Origin: Clitoria ternatea
Taxonomy: Eukaryota > Streptophyta > Magnoliopsida > Fabales > Fabaceae
Direction of reading: 5' to 3'
Assembly (NCBI GenBank): GCA_037962975.1
Contig: CM075673.1
Coordinates: 154,276,667 to 154,340,666 of the forward strand
DNA: 64,000 bases
Shown here: positions 12,641 through 24,686 of the stretch, one piece after another
Layout of the letters: each line of letters starts with the position of its first letter
How positions within the stretch are numbered: position 1 is the stretch's first letter
The notes under the pieces: model-generated
Databases searched by the model: none
The model's input: only the letters and a program-made list of their open reading frames with translations
Told to the model about the DNA's origin: nothing
Position numbers and translations under genes: made by a program

Positions 12641-13194
12641 CAAAATTAAGCAACAAAATACGAAAATAAAACTGGAATCCTAGGACAGCATACAATTCTA
12701 CCCATTTCATAATCATTCACAACCCTGTCCCCTCTTACTTGGTTTGCTGACTGAAAAAATGGCCTCCTTGCTGTCCTTGCTCCTGTTCAAAGGTGTATTG
12801 AGGAAGAAGAGTAAAAGAGAGGAAGAAGATTTACTGACTTTGTTCTAAGGAGTTCTGGTCTTAGCAGAGGCAATGTTAATAATGCAAGGACAAGTGGGGG
12901 ACAGCTTTCTTGTGAGTGGATTGCTAGTGGGCTATTAGTGGAGATAATGGAGATTTAGATAAGAAAGTAGGCTATATTAGTTGTCCACTTCTGCCGCCTG
13001 CCTAATGGAGTGGGTATGATTGAAGAAAAGTATATTAAAATATGCATAAAAGGACAAGATTGGAGTCAAACGTTAATCTGACACTGAAAACCGACTGGAA
13101 TTCCACTCGGTCAGCCTCTGAACCGACTGGAATTCTACCCAGTCAGCATATATACCGACTGGAAATTGTCAGAAACGTGAAGAGAGGGAAATCT

Positions 13195-13410
13195 GAGTCC
13201 TCTCACTCAAGCGGAATCCTATCTCGCTTGAGCGAGTGCCACACATTACACTGGCAGAGGAGTTTCGCTCAAGCGAAAACCGACTTGCTTGAGCGAGTGT
13301 GAGTTTCGCTCAAGCGAATACTGACTCGCTTGAGCGAGACACACAAGCCTCACTTATTCCACTCTCACTCGCTTAAGCGAGGAACTCATTTGCTTAAGCG
13401 AAGTCCGACC
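13195..13410. repeat. Near-palindrome cluster (TCGCTCAAGCGA type), Gyp2 3' LTR
   Basis: At least eight copies of TCGCTCAAGCGA or its complement TCGCTTGAGCGA, some extended to CTCGCTTGAGCGAG, lie at irregular spacing. The arms TCGCT/AGCGA are self-complementary around a two-base centre. Confidence 0.85.
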
Positions 13411-13429
13411 AGAGGTAGTCATTCCCCAA

Positions 13430-14400
13430 ACCGACTCCTCTTACTCGGTTTTCACTCGGCACAATTTATTCCCAACCGAGTCATTCTTCACTCAGTTTTT
13501 CACTGAGCAATATATATTAAAACCGAGTCAACTCTCAATCTGTCTACTTGGAATCATCACTCAAGTCCGAGTCCTCTCTCACTCAGACTTCCGCTCGGTA
13601 ATTTGTTCCGAATCTGAGCCTTCACTCACTCGGGTTCCACTCGGTAAAACCTTCCAGAAACCGACTCCCACCTAATTGGACATTCACTCGGAACTGTGTC
13701 TTCTTGAAACACTCGGTCAGCTCTTCTTTTCCTTGAAGTGACTCAATCAGAGTTGCCCCACTCGAATTCACTCAGAAAGCAACTCACTCGGATATATATA
13801 TATATCCGTCTGAAAACGTTCTCAGTCAGCCACTTCTTCTTTCCAAATGGATCCACTCAGAATTTTTCCACTCGGTTATATTATAATTGAGAGGTCATTC
13901 AGAGTTAACCTTTCTCTGTTCCAGAGTCACTCACCTGAAGTGACTCACTCGGTATATACTTCAGTTGGCGTCAGGGAAGTTCAACTCGGAGATAGACCAC
14001 TCGGATATTTATTACTCAGAAATGAGTTTTTCCTTCAATTGGACGTACTTCACTCGGAATGCTGCAATCGGAGAAGTTTCATTCGGAAAAGGAAACACTT
14101 CACAAGGTTTGACTCGGAAACGAGTCACTTGGAGGCGTTTGACTCGAAATCGAGTCATTCAAGGGTGTTTGTCTCGGAATTTTCACCCAGAAATGGTTCT
14201 CTAGAACACACTTCACTCCGAGGCCATGACTCCACTCGGTAGTGTCCCTCTCGGTCATGTTTTACTCGGAAAACATGACACTCACTCGGAATTCCAATCT
14301 TCAATCGGAATTTCTCTTGGTCACTCGGAATTTCATCATTCACTCGGAACAGATCCCTTTCTTCACTCGGATTATCTTATCTAAGACATATTTCGCTCGA
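13430..14400. repeat. ACTCGG-word cluster with perfect hairpins, Gyp2 3' LTR
   Basis: The word ACTCGG (sense strand CCGAGT) recurs every 15-40 bases, often as CACTCGGAATTTC. Two perfect inverted repeats with 7-bp arms and 4-base loops lie at 14110-14127 (TGACTCG/CGAGTCA around GAAA) and 14140-14157 (the same arms around AAAT). Confidence 0.85.
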
Positions 14401-14573
14401 AAAATGGACAATATCACTAATGGTCCATATGAAATCAATGATTATACACAAAAATGGAATTTTTGGGATATTACAGACCATCCACAGGGTATTTATTCAC
14501 TAATTATCACTTACAGACCTTCCATACTTCATAATTTACAAAATAGGACTATTATTAAAAACTGGATGTTACA

Positions 14574-14586
14574 TTTCTCCCACCCT
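14574..14586 (-). other. Gyp2 polypurine tract
   Basis: The minus strand reads GGGTGGGAGAAA immediately inside the 3' LTR end at 14573, the usual site of plus-strand priming. Confidence 0.7.
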
Positions 14587-14626
14587 AATAAAAATTTCGT
14601 CCTCGAAATTTAACTTAACGTACTCC

Positions 14627-17600
14627 TCAGTGAAACAGTCCTGGATATTGCGTTCTCATAGCATCTTCACGCTCCCAAGTCAGAGTTACATGGTTTCCTT
14701 GTTTCCATGCAACCTTCACCAATGGTACATTCTTGTTTCTCAGGCGTTTAATCGACCTTTCTATGATCTGTGTGGGTTCTGTAGAGATGGTCAGATTTTC
14801 TCTAACTTCAACATCATTATTAGCAATCACATGAGTGGGGTCTTGTACATACTTCCTCAATTGTGATACATGAAACACATTGTGTAAATTTGCAAGATGG
14901 GGAGGAAGTGCAATCTAATACGCCACTGTACCAATCCTCTTTAGAATCTCATATGGTCCAATGAACCTTGGACTTAATTTTTTACTCTTCAATGCTCGGC
15001 CAATCCCCTTGTGAGGTGAAACCTTCAAAAATACATGATCACCAACTTGGAATTCAAGTGGTTTCCTCCTTTTATCATAATAGTGCTTCTGTCTATCTTG
15101 GGATGCCTTCATCTTCTCTCTGATTACTTCTATTTGTTCAGTAGTCTGCTGCACAATTTCAGGTCCTAACGCCAAACTTTCACCAGTTTCTAACCAACAA
15201 AGGGGCGTTCGACACTTTCTACCATACAATGCTTCAAATAGAGCCATACCAATACTGCTATGGTAACTATTGTTATACGTGAATTCAATCAGTGGAAGAA
15301 ACTGCTCCCAACTACCACCATGTTCAAGCACACAAGATCGCAGTAAGTCTTCCAAACTTTGTATGGTACGCTCTGACTGTCCATCTGTTTGGGGATGATA
15401 AGCTGAACTTAATCGAAGTCTCGAACCCAACTCCTGATGCAAGCTTCCCCAGAATCGGGAAGTGAACCTCGGATCTCTATCTGACACAATACTAGATGGT
15501 ACACCATGAAGTCTCACGATCTCTTTCACATATAATTGTGCCAACTTTTGTAGAGAATTCTTCATATTCATTGGAAGGAAGTGAGCTGACTTAGTCAATC
15601 TGTCTACAATAACCCAAATTGCATCGTTTCTTGAATGAGTCCTTGGTAATCCTGACACAAAGTCCATTGAAATGTCATCCCATTTCCAGACAGGAATCTC
15701 CAATGGTTGTAGTTCACCAGATGGCTTTTGATGTTCCACTTTGACTTTTTGACACACCAGACATGAAGACACATATTCAGCTATTTCTTTCTTCATCCTT
15801 GGCCACCAAAAGCTTTTCTTCAGATCTTGATACATCTTAGTTGATCCAGGATGAATGCTCAGTATACTTTTATGCGCTTCTTCTAGAATTGTTCTTCTTA
15901 GATTAGTATCATCTGGTACACAAATTCTGCTTCTGATTCTCCAAATTCCATCTGATCCTTCTTGTAATCCCATATCCTTTCCGTTCGCCTATAACTCTCT
16001 CAACTCCTGTAATTGCAAGTCCTCTGTCTGCCTTTCACCTATCAGCTTTAGAAAATCATTGGTTATCTTCAAAGTTCCCAAAGTCATACTTTTTGAATAT
16101 TTCAACTCCACACCCAAGTTCATATCTCTGAACTGTTCTATCATCTCCATCTCTTTTACCATTAAAGATGCCATATGAATGGATTTCCTGCTAAGTACAT
16201 CTGCTACCACATTTGCTTTTCCTGGATGGTACTTCAAATCAAAATCATAATCTTTAAGAAACTCCATCCACCTACGCTGTCTCATGTTCAATTCCTTATG
16301 ATCGAACAAATACTTTAAGCTCTTGTGGTCACTGAACACTTCAAACTTGACTCCATACAAATGGTGTCTCTAGATTTTCAAAGCAAATACCACCGCTACT
16401 AATTCTAGAACATGCGTCGGGTAGTTCATTTCATGTGGTCTCAACTGTCTAGAAGCATAGGCAACCACCTTCCATTGCTGCATCAAAACACAACCTAAGC
16501 CCATCTTAGAAGCATCACAATAAACCACAAAGTCTTCTTGTGGATTAGGCAAACTTAAAACTGGAGCAGATGTAAGCTTCATTTTTAGTTCCTCGAAACT
16601 TTTCTCACACTCTGGAGTCCAAGCAAAAGGTTGATTCTTCCGGGTTAGACGAGTCATTGGTAGGGCAATTCGAGAAAACCCCTCGATGAATCTCCGATAA
16701 TAACAAGCTAACCCTAGGAAGCTTCGTATTTCAGTGACTGAAGTAGGTCTCTCCCAGTTTACTATAGCTTCTATTTTAGACGGATCCACAGACACTCCTT
16801 CGCTTGAGATTACATGGCCTAGGAACTTTACCTCTTTCAACCAGAACTCACATTTTGATAACTTAGCATACAACTGCTTCTCCTTCAAAATCTGCAATAC
16901 CACTCGAAGATGCTTTTCATGCTCCTCCCATGTCTTGGAATAAATTAGAATGTCATCAATAAAGATAATAACAAACTGATCCAAGTATGAATGAAACACT
17001 CGATTCATGTAATCCATGAATATAGCTGGGGCATTGGTTACTCCGAAGGGCATCACAAGATACTCGTAATGACCATAGCGTGTTCTAAAGGCTGTCTTCG
17101 GAATATCCTCAGACTTGACACGAATCTGATGGTATCCCGATCGTAGATCAATCTTGGAAAATACAGTAGCACCTCTCAATTGATCTATCAAATCATCAAT
17201 TCTGGGTAAAGGATATCTATTCTTCATCGTCAATTTGTTCAACTGACGATAATCTACACATAATCTTATGCTTTCATCTTTCTTCTTGACAAGTAATACT
17301 GGCGCTCCCCATGGTGACACACTAGGCCTGATGAAATGTTTCTCCAACAACTCCTCAACTCTCTTCTTTAGTTCTGCCAGTTCAATAGGTGACATACGAT
17401 ATGGGGCCTTAGATACTGGTTCTGCTCCTGGAATTAAATCAATTGAGAATTCTATCTCGCGTTCTGGAGGTAAACTCGAGATATCCTCAGGAAATACTTC
17501 AGGGAATTCAGAAACAACTGGCATCTCGATTGCTTTAGATTCACCATCTCCTTTGGAAAGAGTAAACAAGGCAAATAATTGAATTTCACCTTGTAAGGTA

Positions 17601-18235
17601 AAGACCTTGAGGTTGTCAGAAATAAGATTTTCTTCTGATGGAAATATCACAGTCTTGTTATGACAATCCACCAAGACTCGATTCGCTGATAACCAGTTCA
17701 TCCCTAGGATAACTTCTAAATCCTTCAAAGGTAAACAAACAAGATCGACAAGAAAGTTTTTACCTTCTATGAGCACAGAACAATCATTACACACCTTAGT
17801 AGTCCTAAGTTGTGTACCGGTGGGAGTGGAAACAATCAGATCATATCTCATAGGATTCACAGGTAATTGAAGATGTCCAACACACTCATCAGAAATAAAT
17901 GAATGTGTAGCACCAGAATCAAATAACACAGATAAGAGTGTACCATTGATCTCACACTTACTTTGCACGAGGTCATTAGCTTGGTCTGCCTCTGAACCGC
18001 TGATGGCGAAGGCTCTTCCAGTTGTTGGTTGTAACTTCTGGTCTGTTGACTCCCTGTTCTGTCTTGGAGGTTGAGCAGCACGCGTGTTTCCTCCATGACC
18101 TCCCTGATAGTTAGAGCCTCTCTGATTATTCATAGTGTTACTGTCGTTGTTTTGACGGTTCTGCGGACAATTTGGACTGATGTGTCCTGTCTGATTACAA
18201 CGATAGCAGATAACATCTCCTAGTGTCGGGTGCAA
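14627..18235 (-). pseudogene. Gyp2 pol: protease, RT, RNase H, integrase, chromodomain-like tail
   Basis: A single frame runs from 18235 to 14627, interrupted only by TAG codons at 16370-16372, 15989-15991 and 14915-14917. Its start holds the second zinc knuckle C-Y-R-C-N-Q-T-G-H-I-S-P-N-C (about 18170-18210). Protease: F-D-S-G-A-T-H-S near 17920. RT: Y-L-V-M-P-F-G near 17060 and F-I-D-D-I-L-I-Y-S near 16950. RNase H: Y-C-D-A-S near 16520 and S-D-H-K-S-L-K-Y-L-F near 16320. Integrase: C-L-V-C zinc pair near 15760, S-D-R-D-P-R-F-T-S near 15470, T-D-G-Q-S-E-R-T near 15370. The chromodomain-like tail is at 14627-14760. The stop at 16370 replaces a tryptophan that Gyp1 keeps (A-L-K-I-W-R-H). The element is inactive as written but close to intact. 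Confidence 0.94.
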
Positions 18236-19010
18236 TCGCGTATATGGTGATTACCTCCGCAATTATGACACCTGATATTCGTATGATTGCTGCGTCTTTG
18301 AGAAGATGATGATCCTCCCTTGAAACGATTTGGATAGTACGTCCCTCTCCTTTTGAAATCAACTGACTGAGGTTTCAGTTGTCTATTGGCCTTTTCTTGT
18401 GCCAGTCTGGCTTGGTGATTTTCTTCAAAAATTTGGCATTTATTGATCAGAATAGGAAAACTCCAAATTTCTTGGTATCCGATAGCCTCTTTGATTACAA
18501 GATTTAGCCCATTCTCGAATTTGACACATTTTGAGGCTTCAGCACCAGCCTGTTGAAAAGGAGGGTAAAAGAGAGATAATTCTTCAAATTTTGCAGCATA
18601 CTCACCAACAGACATTGAGCCTTGTTTCAACTCCATAAATTCCAGCTCTTTTCGACTTTTCACACTCGCTGGAAAATATTTCTCCAGGAAACAGTCTTTG
18701 AAGTTGATCCAGTCCAAAGGTCTGTCGGTTTCAATCATACGAGTTCTGGCATATATCCACCAGTTTTCTGCTTCCTCAACCATCATATAAGTAGCATACT
18801 CCACCTTTTCGAATTCTGTGTAGGGCAAGGCTCGGAAGATATGCTCCATTTCCTTAACCCATAGGTATGCTACCTCCGGATTATAACCTCCTTTGAATTG
18901 TGATGGCTTCCTTTTTAGGAAGTGATCTAACCCGTAAAGTCCTCCAGCACTTCTCGGTTGATTTTGTCTTTCTATGGCTTCAGCCAAGCGGTTGAAAGCA
19001 GCTGCCATAT

Positions 19011-19041
<31 letters not shown>

Positions 19042-19050
19042 TCTTGCCAT
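18220..19050 (-). pseudogene. Gyp2 gag, one frameshift before the pol frame
   Basis: The start at 19050 gives a 276-residue frame opening with a run of ten asparagines coded by an AAC repeat. It carries the gag features F-K-G-G-Y-N-P-E-V-A, E-A-E-N-W-W and F-L-E-K-Y-F-P, then a zinc knuckle C-H-N-C-G-G-N-H-H-I-R-D-C (one residue shorter than the usual C-X2-C-X4-H-X4-C). It ends at a stop at 18220 while the pol frame continues across 18235. Gag and pol are normally one frame in this clade, so a one-step frameshift near 18231 is the likely lesion; programmed frameshifting is less likely. Confidence 0.88.
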
Positions 19051-19326
19051 CCTACATTCGTAGTTTGGTTTATACTAATTCTAAGGGAAAATATATTGTA
19101 TTATAACATAACTATAAGTATTCTACAGTTTATCAGTTAAGCAATAAATTGTATAACACATTTATCATATTACCAACAGTAATCAAACAAATCATTTTGT
19201 AATTTATTAGTTAGGCAAATCATATAGCACATACTTAACATAGTTTCAAACAAGTAATCAAACAATTCACATAGTATATCAAGAATGAATACATGTCATA
19301 GCATTTGGTCCTGAATTTTTGAAAAT

Positions 19327-19338
19327 GCTCTGATACCA
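19327..19338 (-). other. Gyp2 primer binding site, initiator tRNA-Met
   Basis: TGGTATCAGAGC on the minus strand, four bases from the 5' LTR edge at 19343. The leader to the gag start at 19050 is about 275 bases without an ORF. Confidence 0.93.
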
Positions 19339-19342
19339 CCAA

Positions 19343-22300
19343 TGTGACGTCCCGTATAATTTTCTGAATAAATTTTTCGCGTTTTTAAAAGATCATTTTA
19401 AAATTCATGAATTAAAATCAGAGTTCACATAAAAGTCGATAATAACGGAATATTATCATGCATACTAGTCGTGAATAATAAAATTCAAGGAATAACTACG
19501 TAGCGGAAACGATTTTAAAAATAACAGTACATAACCCGTTGTATTTATTACAAATCATAAAATTAGAATAAATTCGAAATCCAAGCAATAATTCACATAG
19601 GCATCAACCATAGCATCATTCTTCATTCTGGGTGGCATTCACTATAAAAAATTAAAGTAAGAGTGAGACAGGATATAGAATAAATATAAAATATATAGAA
19701 TTGCACAAACACAATCAATAATACATAATGATATGATGAATATGCCAAACAAGTTCATTTAATAAGTCTTTAATTAGTCAAATAATGTCATGCTGGATCC
19801 ATTTGGTTTGGCGGGAATACTGCAGTAAAAATCTCATAGAGACCTCAGTAGGAATTTATACAGTCATGGATCCCTACAGCCCCATGACCCAAACATCAGT
19901 AGGAATTTATACAGTCATGGATCCCTACAGCCCCATGACCCTCATAACAAAAATAGGTCTTTAACTCATCATAGCCACCAGGGTAGGCAATCATGGAACC
20001 CCTAAAATTCCATGGTGCGTCCAAATGCTTATGATGCATGGATGCCTTTAATTCTCTTTATCATTTAACATACCATGATATTAATATTTCCAAAACCACT
20101 TGGAAAACCACAAGTCCTCAAAGGACACATCACATATAATAATTTTTAGAATCATGGATTTACTGTTTCAACCACATGTAACAATAACCACAAGGCATTC
20201 ATGTACATATATATTAATTATGTCATTCATAATTATTCACCACCAAAATATACAACCGTATGATACTCATTAAACATGCAACAACATCAATAATAAATCA
20301 TAATCACTCAAGAGTTTAATAATAAATTGTTACTCAGAGAAAATATCATTTTCATTCATAATAACCATTATAATCAAGTTTCAGCATTTCTAACAGCAAC
20401 ATACTCTAGTACATCAGCCATAACTTGAACAAATAAAATCCTTTTTAGGTGATTCCACTTGTTGTAGTTCAATAATAGAATTATCTACAACTTTCATGAA
20501 GAACACAAATTCAAATTCCAAACAGAAATACCACTTATTCACGAAATACCACACTGCCTCAAGGTGAGTTTTCAAAACGTACATATATTAGTACTTTGAA
20601 CGTTTCTGGAGCTAGAAAAATGATTTTGGCATGAAACGAGTTCTAAATTATTCGTAACACAATTATCTACAACTTTCATGAAGACACCAATCACTAATTC
20701 TCACCACAAAATTCCCAGTTTTAAAAATAAAATTTGTATTTCAGATTAACAGAATTACAGCTTGTACATACTTTAGTATTTTAGGCATAATTCGAGCTAC
20801 AAAAATTCTTTTGACTTGAAACCACTTTCTATAGATCTATAACATAAATATCTACAACTTTCATGAAGACATCAAAGTCTAAAAACGTATGTATAATTCC
20901 CAGAATATTCATATATGCACAAAACACAAGATAAGTATTTCAATCGGACATGCTGTAGTATTTTGATCATAACTCATGCTATACATATCCGATTCAGTCA
21001 TTTCAGGTCTCAAAATTCACATAGTAAGAAGATCTACAACGTTGATGAAGACACCAATCACTAATTGTCACCACAAAATTCCCAGTTTTAAAAATAAAAT
21101 TTGTATCTCAAGTTAACAAATTTACAGCTTGAACATACTTCAGTATTTTAGGCATAACGCGAGCTACAAAAGTCATTTTGACTTGAAACCACTTTCTACA
21201 GATCCATAACACAAATATCTACAACTTTCATGAAGACATCAAAGGCTGATTATACATGTATAAGTCCCAGAATTTTAATATATACACAAAACATAGGATA
21301 AATATTCCACACGGACATGCTGTAGTATTTTGGCTATAACGTTTGCTAGACATATCCAAATCAATTGATTCAAGTCTCAGAATTCACATAACAGAAAGAT
21401 CTACAACTTTGATGAAGAAGTCAGAATCAAATTCATATGTTTTCAGCTTCAAAATTGAGCAACAAAATACAAAAATAAAACTGGAATCCTAGGACAGCAT
21501 ACAATTCTACCCATTTCATAATCATTCACAACCCTGTCCCCTCTTACTTGGTTTGCTGACTGAAAAAATGGCCTCCTTGCTGTCCTTGCTCCTGTTCGAA
21601 GGTGTATTGAGGAAGAAGAGTAAAAGAGAGGAAGAAGATTTACTGACTTTGTTCTAAGGAGTTCTGGTCTTAGCAGAGGCAATGTTAATAATGCAAGGAC
21701 AAGTGGGGGACAGCTTTCTTGTGAGTGGATTGCTAGTGGGCTATTAGTGGAGATAATGGAGATTTAGATAAGAAAGTAGGCTATTTTAGTTGTCCACTTC
21801 TGCCGCCTGCCTAATAGAGTGGGTATGATTGAAGAAAAGTATATTAAAATATGCATAAAAGGACAAGATTGGAGTCAAACGTTAATCTGACACTGAAAAC
21901 CGACTGGAATTCCACTCGGTCAGCCTCTGAACTGACTGGAATTCTACCCAGTCAGCATATATGCCGACTGGAAATTGTCAGAAACGTGAAGAGAGGGAAA
22001 TCTGAGTCCTCTCACTCAAGCGGAATCCTATCTCGCTTGAGCGAGTGCCACACATTACACTGGCAGAGGAGTTTCGCTCAAGCGAAAACCGACTCGCTTG
22101 AGCGAGTGTAAGTTTCGCTCAAGCGAATACTGACTCGCTTGAGCGAGACACACAAGCCTCACTTATTCCACTCTCACTCGCTTAAGCGAGGAACTCATTT
22201 GCTTAAGCGAAGTCCGACCAGAGGTAGTCATTCCCCAAACCGATTCCTCTTACTCGGTTTTCACTCGGCACAATTTATTCCCAACCGAGTCATTCTTTAC

Positions 22301-23380
22301 TCAGTTTTTTACTCAGCAATATATATCAAAACCGAGTCAACTCTCAATCTGTCTACTTGGCATCATCACTCAAGTCCGAGTCCTCTCTCACTCAGACTTC
22401 CGCTCGGTAATTTGTTCCGAATCTGAGCCTTCACTCACTCGGGTTCCACTCGGTAAAACCTTCCAGAAACCGACTCCCACCTAATTGGACATTCACTCGG
22501 AACTGTGTCTTCTTGAAACACTCGGTCAGATCTTCCTTTCCTTGAAGTGACTCAATCGGGGTTGCCCCACTCGGATTCACTCAGAAAGCACCTCACTCGG
22601 ATATATATATATCCGTCTGAAAACGTTCTCAGTCGGCCACTTCTCCTTTCCGAATGGATCCACTCAGAATTTTTCCACTCGGTTATATTACAATTGAGAG
22701 GTCATTCGGAGTTAACCTTTCTCTGTTCCAAAGTCACTCTCCTGAAGTGACTCATTCGGTATATACTTCAGTCGGCATCAGGGAAGTTCAACTCGGAGAT
22801 AGACCACTCGGATATTTATTACTCAGAAATGAGTTTTTCCTTCAATTGGACGTACTTCACTCGGAATGCTGCAATCGGAGAAGTTTCATTCGGAAAAGGA
22901 AACACTTCACAAGGTTTGACTCGGAAACGAGTCACTTGGAGGCGTTTGACTCGAAATCGAGTCATTCAAGGGTGTTTGTCTCGGAATTTTCACCCAGAAA
23001 TGGTTCTCTCGAACACACTTCACTCCGAGGCCATGACTCCACTCGGTAGTGTCCCTCTCGGTCATGTTTTACTCGGAAAACATGACACTCACTCGGAATT
23101 CCAATCTTCAATCGGAATTTCTCTTGGTCACTCGGAATTTTATCATTCACTCAGAACAGATCCCTTTCTTCACTCGGATTGTCTCATCTAAGACATATTT
23201 CGCTTGGAAAATGGACAATATCACTAATGGTCCATATAAAATCAATGATTATATACAAAAATGAAATTTTTGGGATATTACAGACCATCCACAGGGTATT
23301 TATTCACTGATTATCACTTACAGACCTTCCACACTTCATAATTTACAAAATAGGACTATTATTAAAAACAAGATGTTACA
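19343..23380 (-). repeat. Gyp2 5' LTR (4038 bp)
   Basis: Collinear with 10472-14573, with scattered substitutions and small indels. Differences include two instead of three 51-bp repeat copies (19846-19940). The 184-bp array (anchors at 20496, 20678, 20863, 21045, 21230, 21412), the near-palindrome cluster (22010-22215), the ACTCGG cluster (22230-23200) and both hairpins (22917-22934, 22947-22964) are conserved. Confidence 0.92.
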
Positions 23381-23552
23381 AAATGTATGCTCTAGATATG
23401 TTTTTTTTCTCCGTCAAAATATTTTCATGATGCGAAATGCATTCTTTTTATCATTTGATCCTTGGGTATCTATGTGTTTCCATTCTCATCATATTATTCA
23501 CAAGCTCTTGGATCCCATTAACTATTTAAACGTTGTCAGTCATTCATTCTTA
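23381..23552 (-). repeat. Gyp1 5' LTR, segment 2
   Basis: After the right TSD of Gyp2 the sequence resumes with the Gyp1 LTR (ATGTATGCTCTAGATAT, as at 3250) and follows it to CATTCATTCTTA, where a further insertion begins. Confidence 0.9.
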
Positions 23553-24686
23553 TTCTAGAAAATATATCGGTTATATTTTGGTTAAAATTATACTTTGTAT
23601 AAGGAGTAAAATAATATATTCCTCATTTAATTATTCATAATTAAAATAATAATAATGTCAATAACAATAATACTAACAATAATAATAATAAGAATAATGA
23701 TAATAAGAATAATAATAATAATAGAAATAAGAACAATAATGATAATTGTAACATCCCAATAATTTAAAAAGGATTAAAGAAGAGTTTCTGAATGAAAATC
23801 TGAGTGAAAAATGTCAAAAATCATATTTTCCGAGTGCAATGAGCTGATGCCGAGTGGAAATGTAAAAAACCAGATTTTTCCGAGTAAAATAAGTTTGATA
23901 CCGAGTGAAATGAGTTTTCCGAGTGAAATAACCCTGATTCCGAGTGGAACCGAATTGAGAAAATGTTTTCCGAGTGAGATTAAGATGTTTTCCGAGTGAA
24001 ATATGATTGAAAAGAGTTTTCTGAGTGAGGAATCGTTCTGTCAGAATGGAACACATTCGAGTAAGTTAAAATCCAAGTGAAATGGAAACATCTCCGAGTG
24101 AAATGCTTCTGAATGAGTTATTTGCGAGAGATGTGGAAGTACCTCTCGGAATGATATTTCTAATTAAGTAAACGTCCGAGTGAAATTTATCAGGGTGGAT
24201 GGTTTACCGAGGGGAGTGTCTCTGTGTCATTTCCAAGTAAAACATTCCGAGTAAGTCTTTCTAGGAATGGTGTTTCCGGTTAAAGGACTCTATTTCCGAT
24301 TGAAGGTGTTTCTGAGTGAATAATTCCGACAAGAATAATTATCCGGGTGATGTTTCAGTGAATGAAAGGCCCGACCATGATATGTGAAGTTGTTAAGCAG
24401 TTTGGATTGTATTTTAGTGGAAGGCTTGGCCGGTTTATGAGAATACCGAGTGAAATTATGTCAAGGTGGATAGTTTACCGAGTTAAATTATGTATTTTTG
24501 TATTTCAAAAGATTCGGTCGGTTATTGTAAATCAGATATTTAATTCAAAATCTGTTTGAAGTATTATTGGTGTAAAACCGGTCGGATTGATGTAAAACCG
24601 GTCGGATTTATATAAAATCGAGCTTGTTATTATTGAATCCGATTTCTGTTCATAATTCTTCACTGGAATTCACTTAGACACCCATG
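23553..24686 (+). mobile_element. 1.13-kb insertion of unclear class containing a gypsy LTR fragment in reverse orientation
   Basis: The Gyp1 LTR is broken here and resumes at 24687. attctta is present on both sides (23546-23552, 24687-24693). The insert starts TTCTAGAAAATATATCGG, passes an AAT-rich microsatellite (about 23640-23740), then reads TGTAACATCCC at 23747, the LTR start used by this superfamily. From there CCGAGTGAAAT words recur to about 24460. These are the same words as in the other LTRs but on the opposite strand. No LTR end, PBS or terminal inverted repeat is visible. It could be a truncated LTR carried by another transposon, or a two-step insertion. Confidence 0.65.

Larger units (their letters stand above)
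10472..14573 (-). repeat. Gyp2 3' LTR (4102 bp)
   Basis: A long LTR running TGTGACG...TGTTACA. On the plus strand it holds a three-copy 51-bp tandem repeat (10975-11120), a six-unit array of about 184 bp (about 11590-12640), a cluster of GCTCAAGCGA near-palindromes (13195-13410), a dense ACTCGG cluster (13430-14400) and two perfect hairpins (14110-14127, 14140-14157). The ORFs at 10911-11144 and 13847-14613 run through these repeats and have no coding support. Confidence 0.9.
10472..23380 (-). mobile_element. Gyp2: Ty3/gypsy chromovirus (Tekay/Del-like), full length, nested in the Gyp1 LTR
   Basis: It begins TGTGACGTCCCG and ends AGATGTTACA, flanked by aagtg (10467-10471) and aaatg (23381-23385), a 5-bp TSD with one change. 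The uninterrupted empty site is visible in the Gyp1 3' LTR near 3245. Length is 12.9 kb: LTRs of 4102 bp (10472-14573) and 4038 bp (19343-23380) around a 4.77-kb internal domain coded on the minus strand. The coding region is better preserved than that of Gyp1: one frameshift and three stops. Confidence 0.93.

Noticed and set aside
18220..18235. Programmed frameshift between Gyp2 gag and pol
   Set aside because: Tekay-type elements usually have one gag-pol frame, no slippery site or pseudoknot was recognised, and the element has other lesions, so a plain mutation is simpler.
18958..19140. Plus-strand ORF with a polyvaline run
   Set aside because: Antisense to the asparagine-coding AAC repeat at the start of Gyp2 gag.
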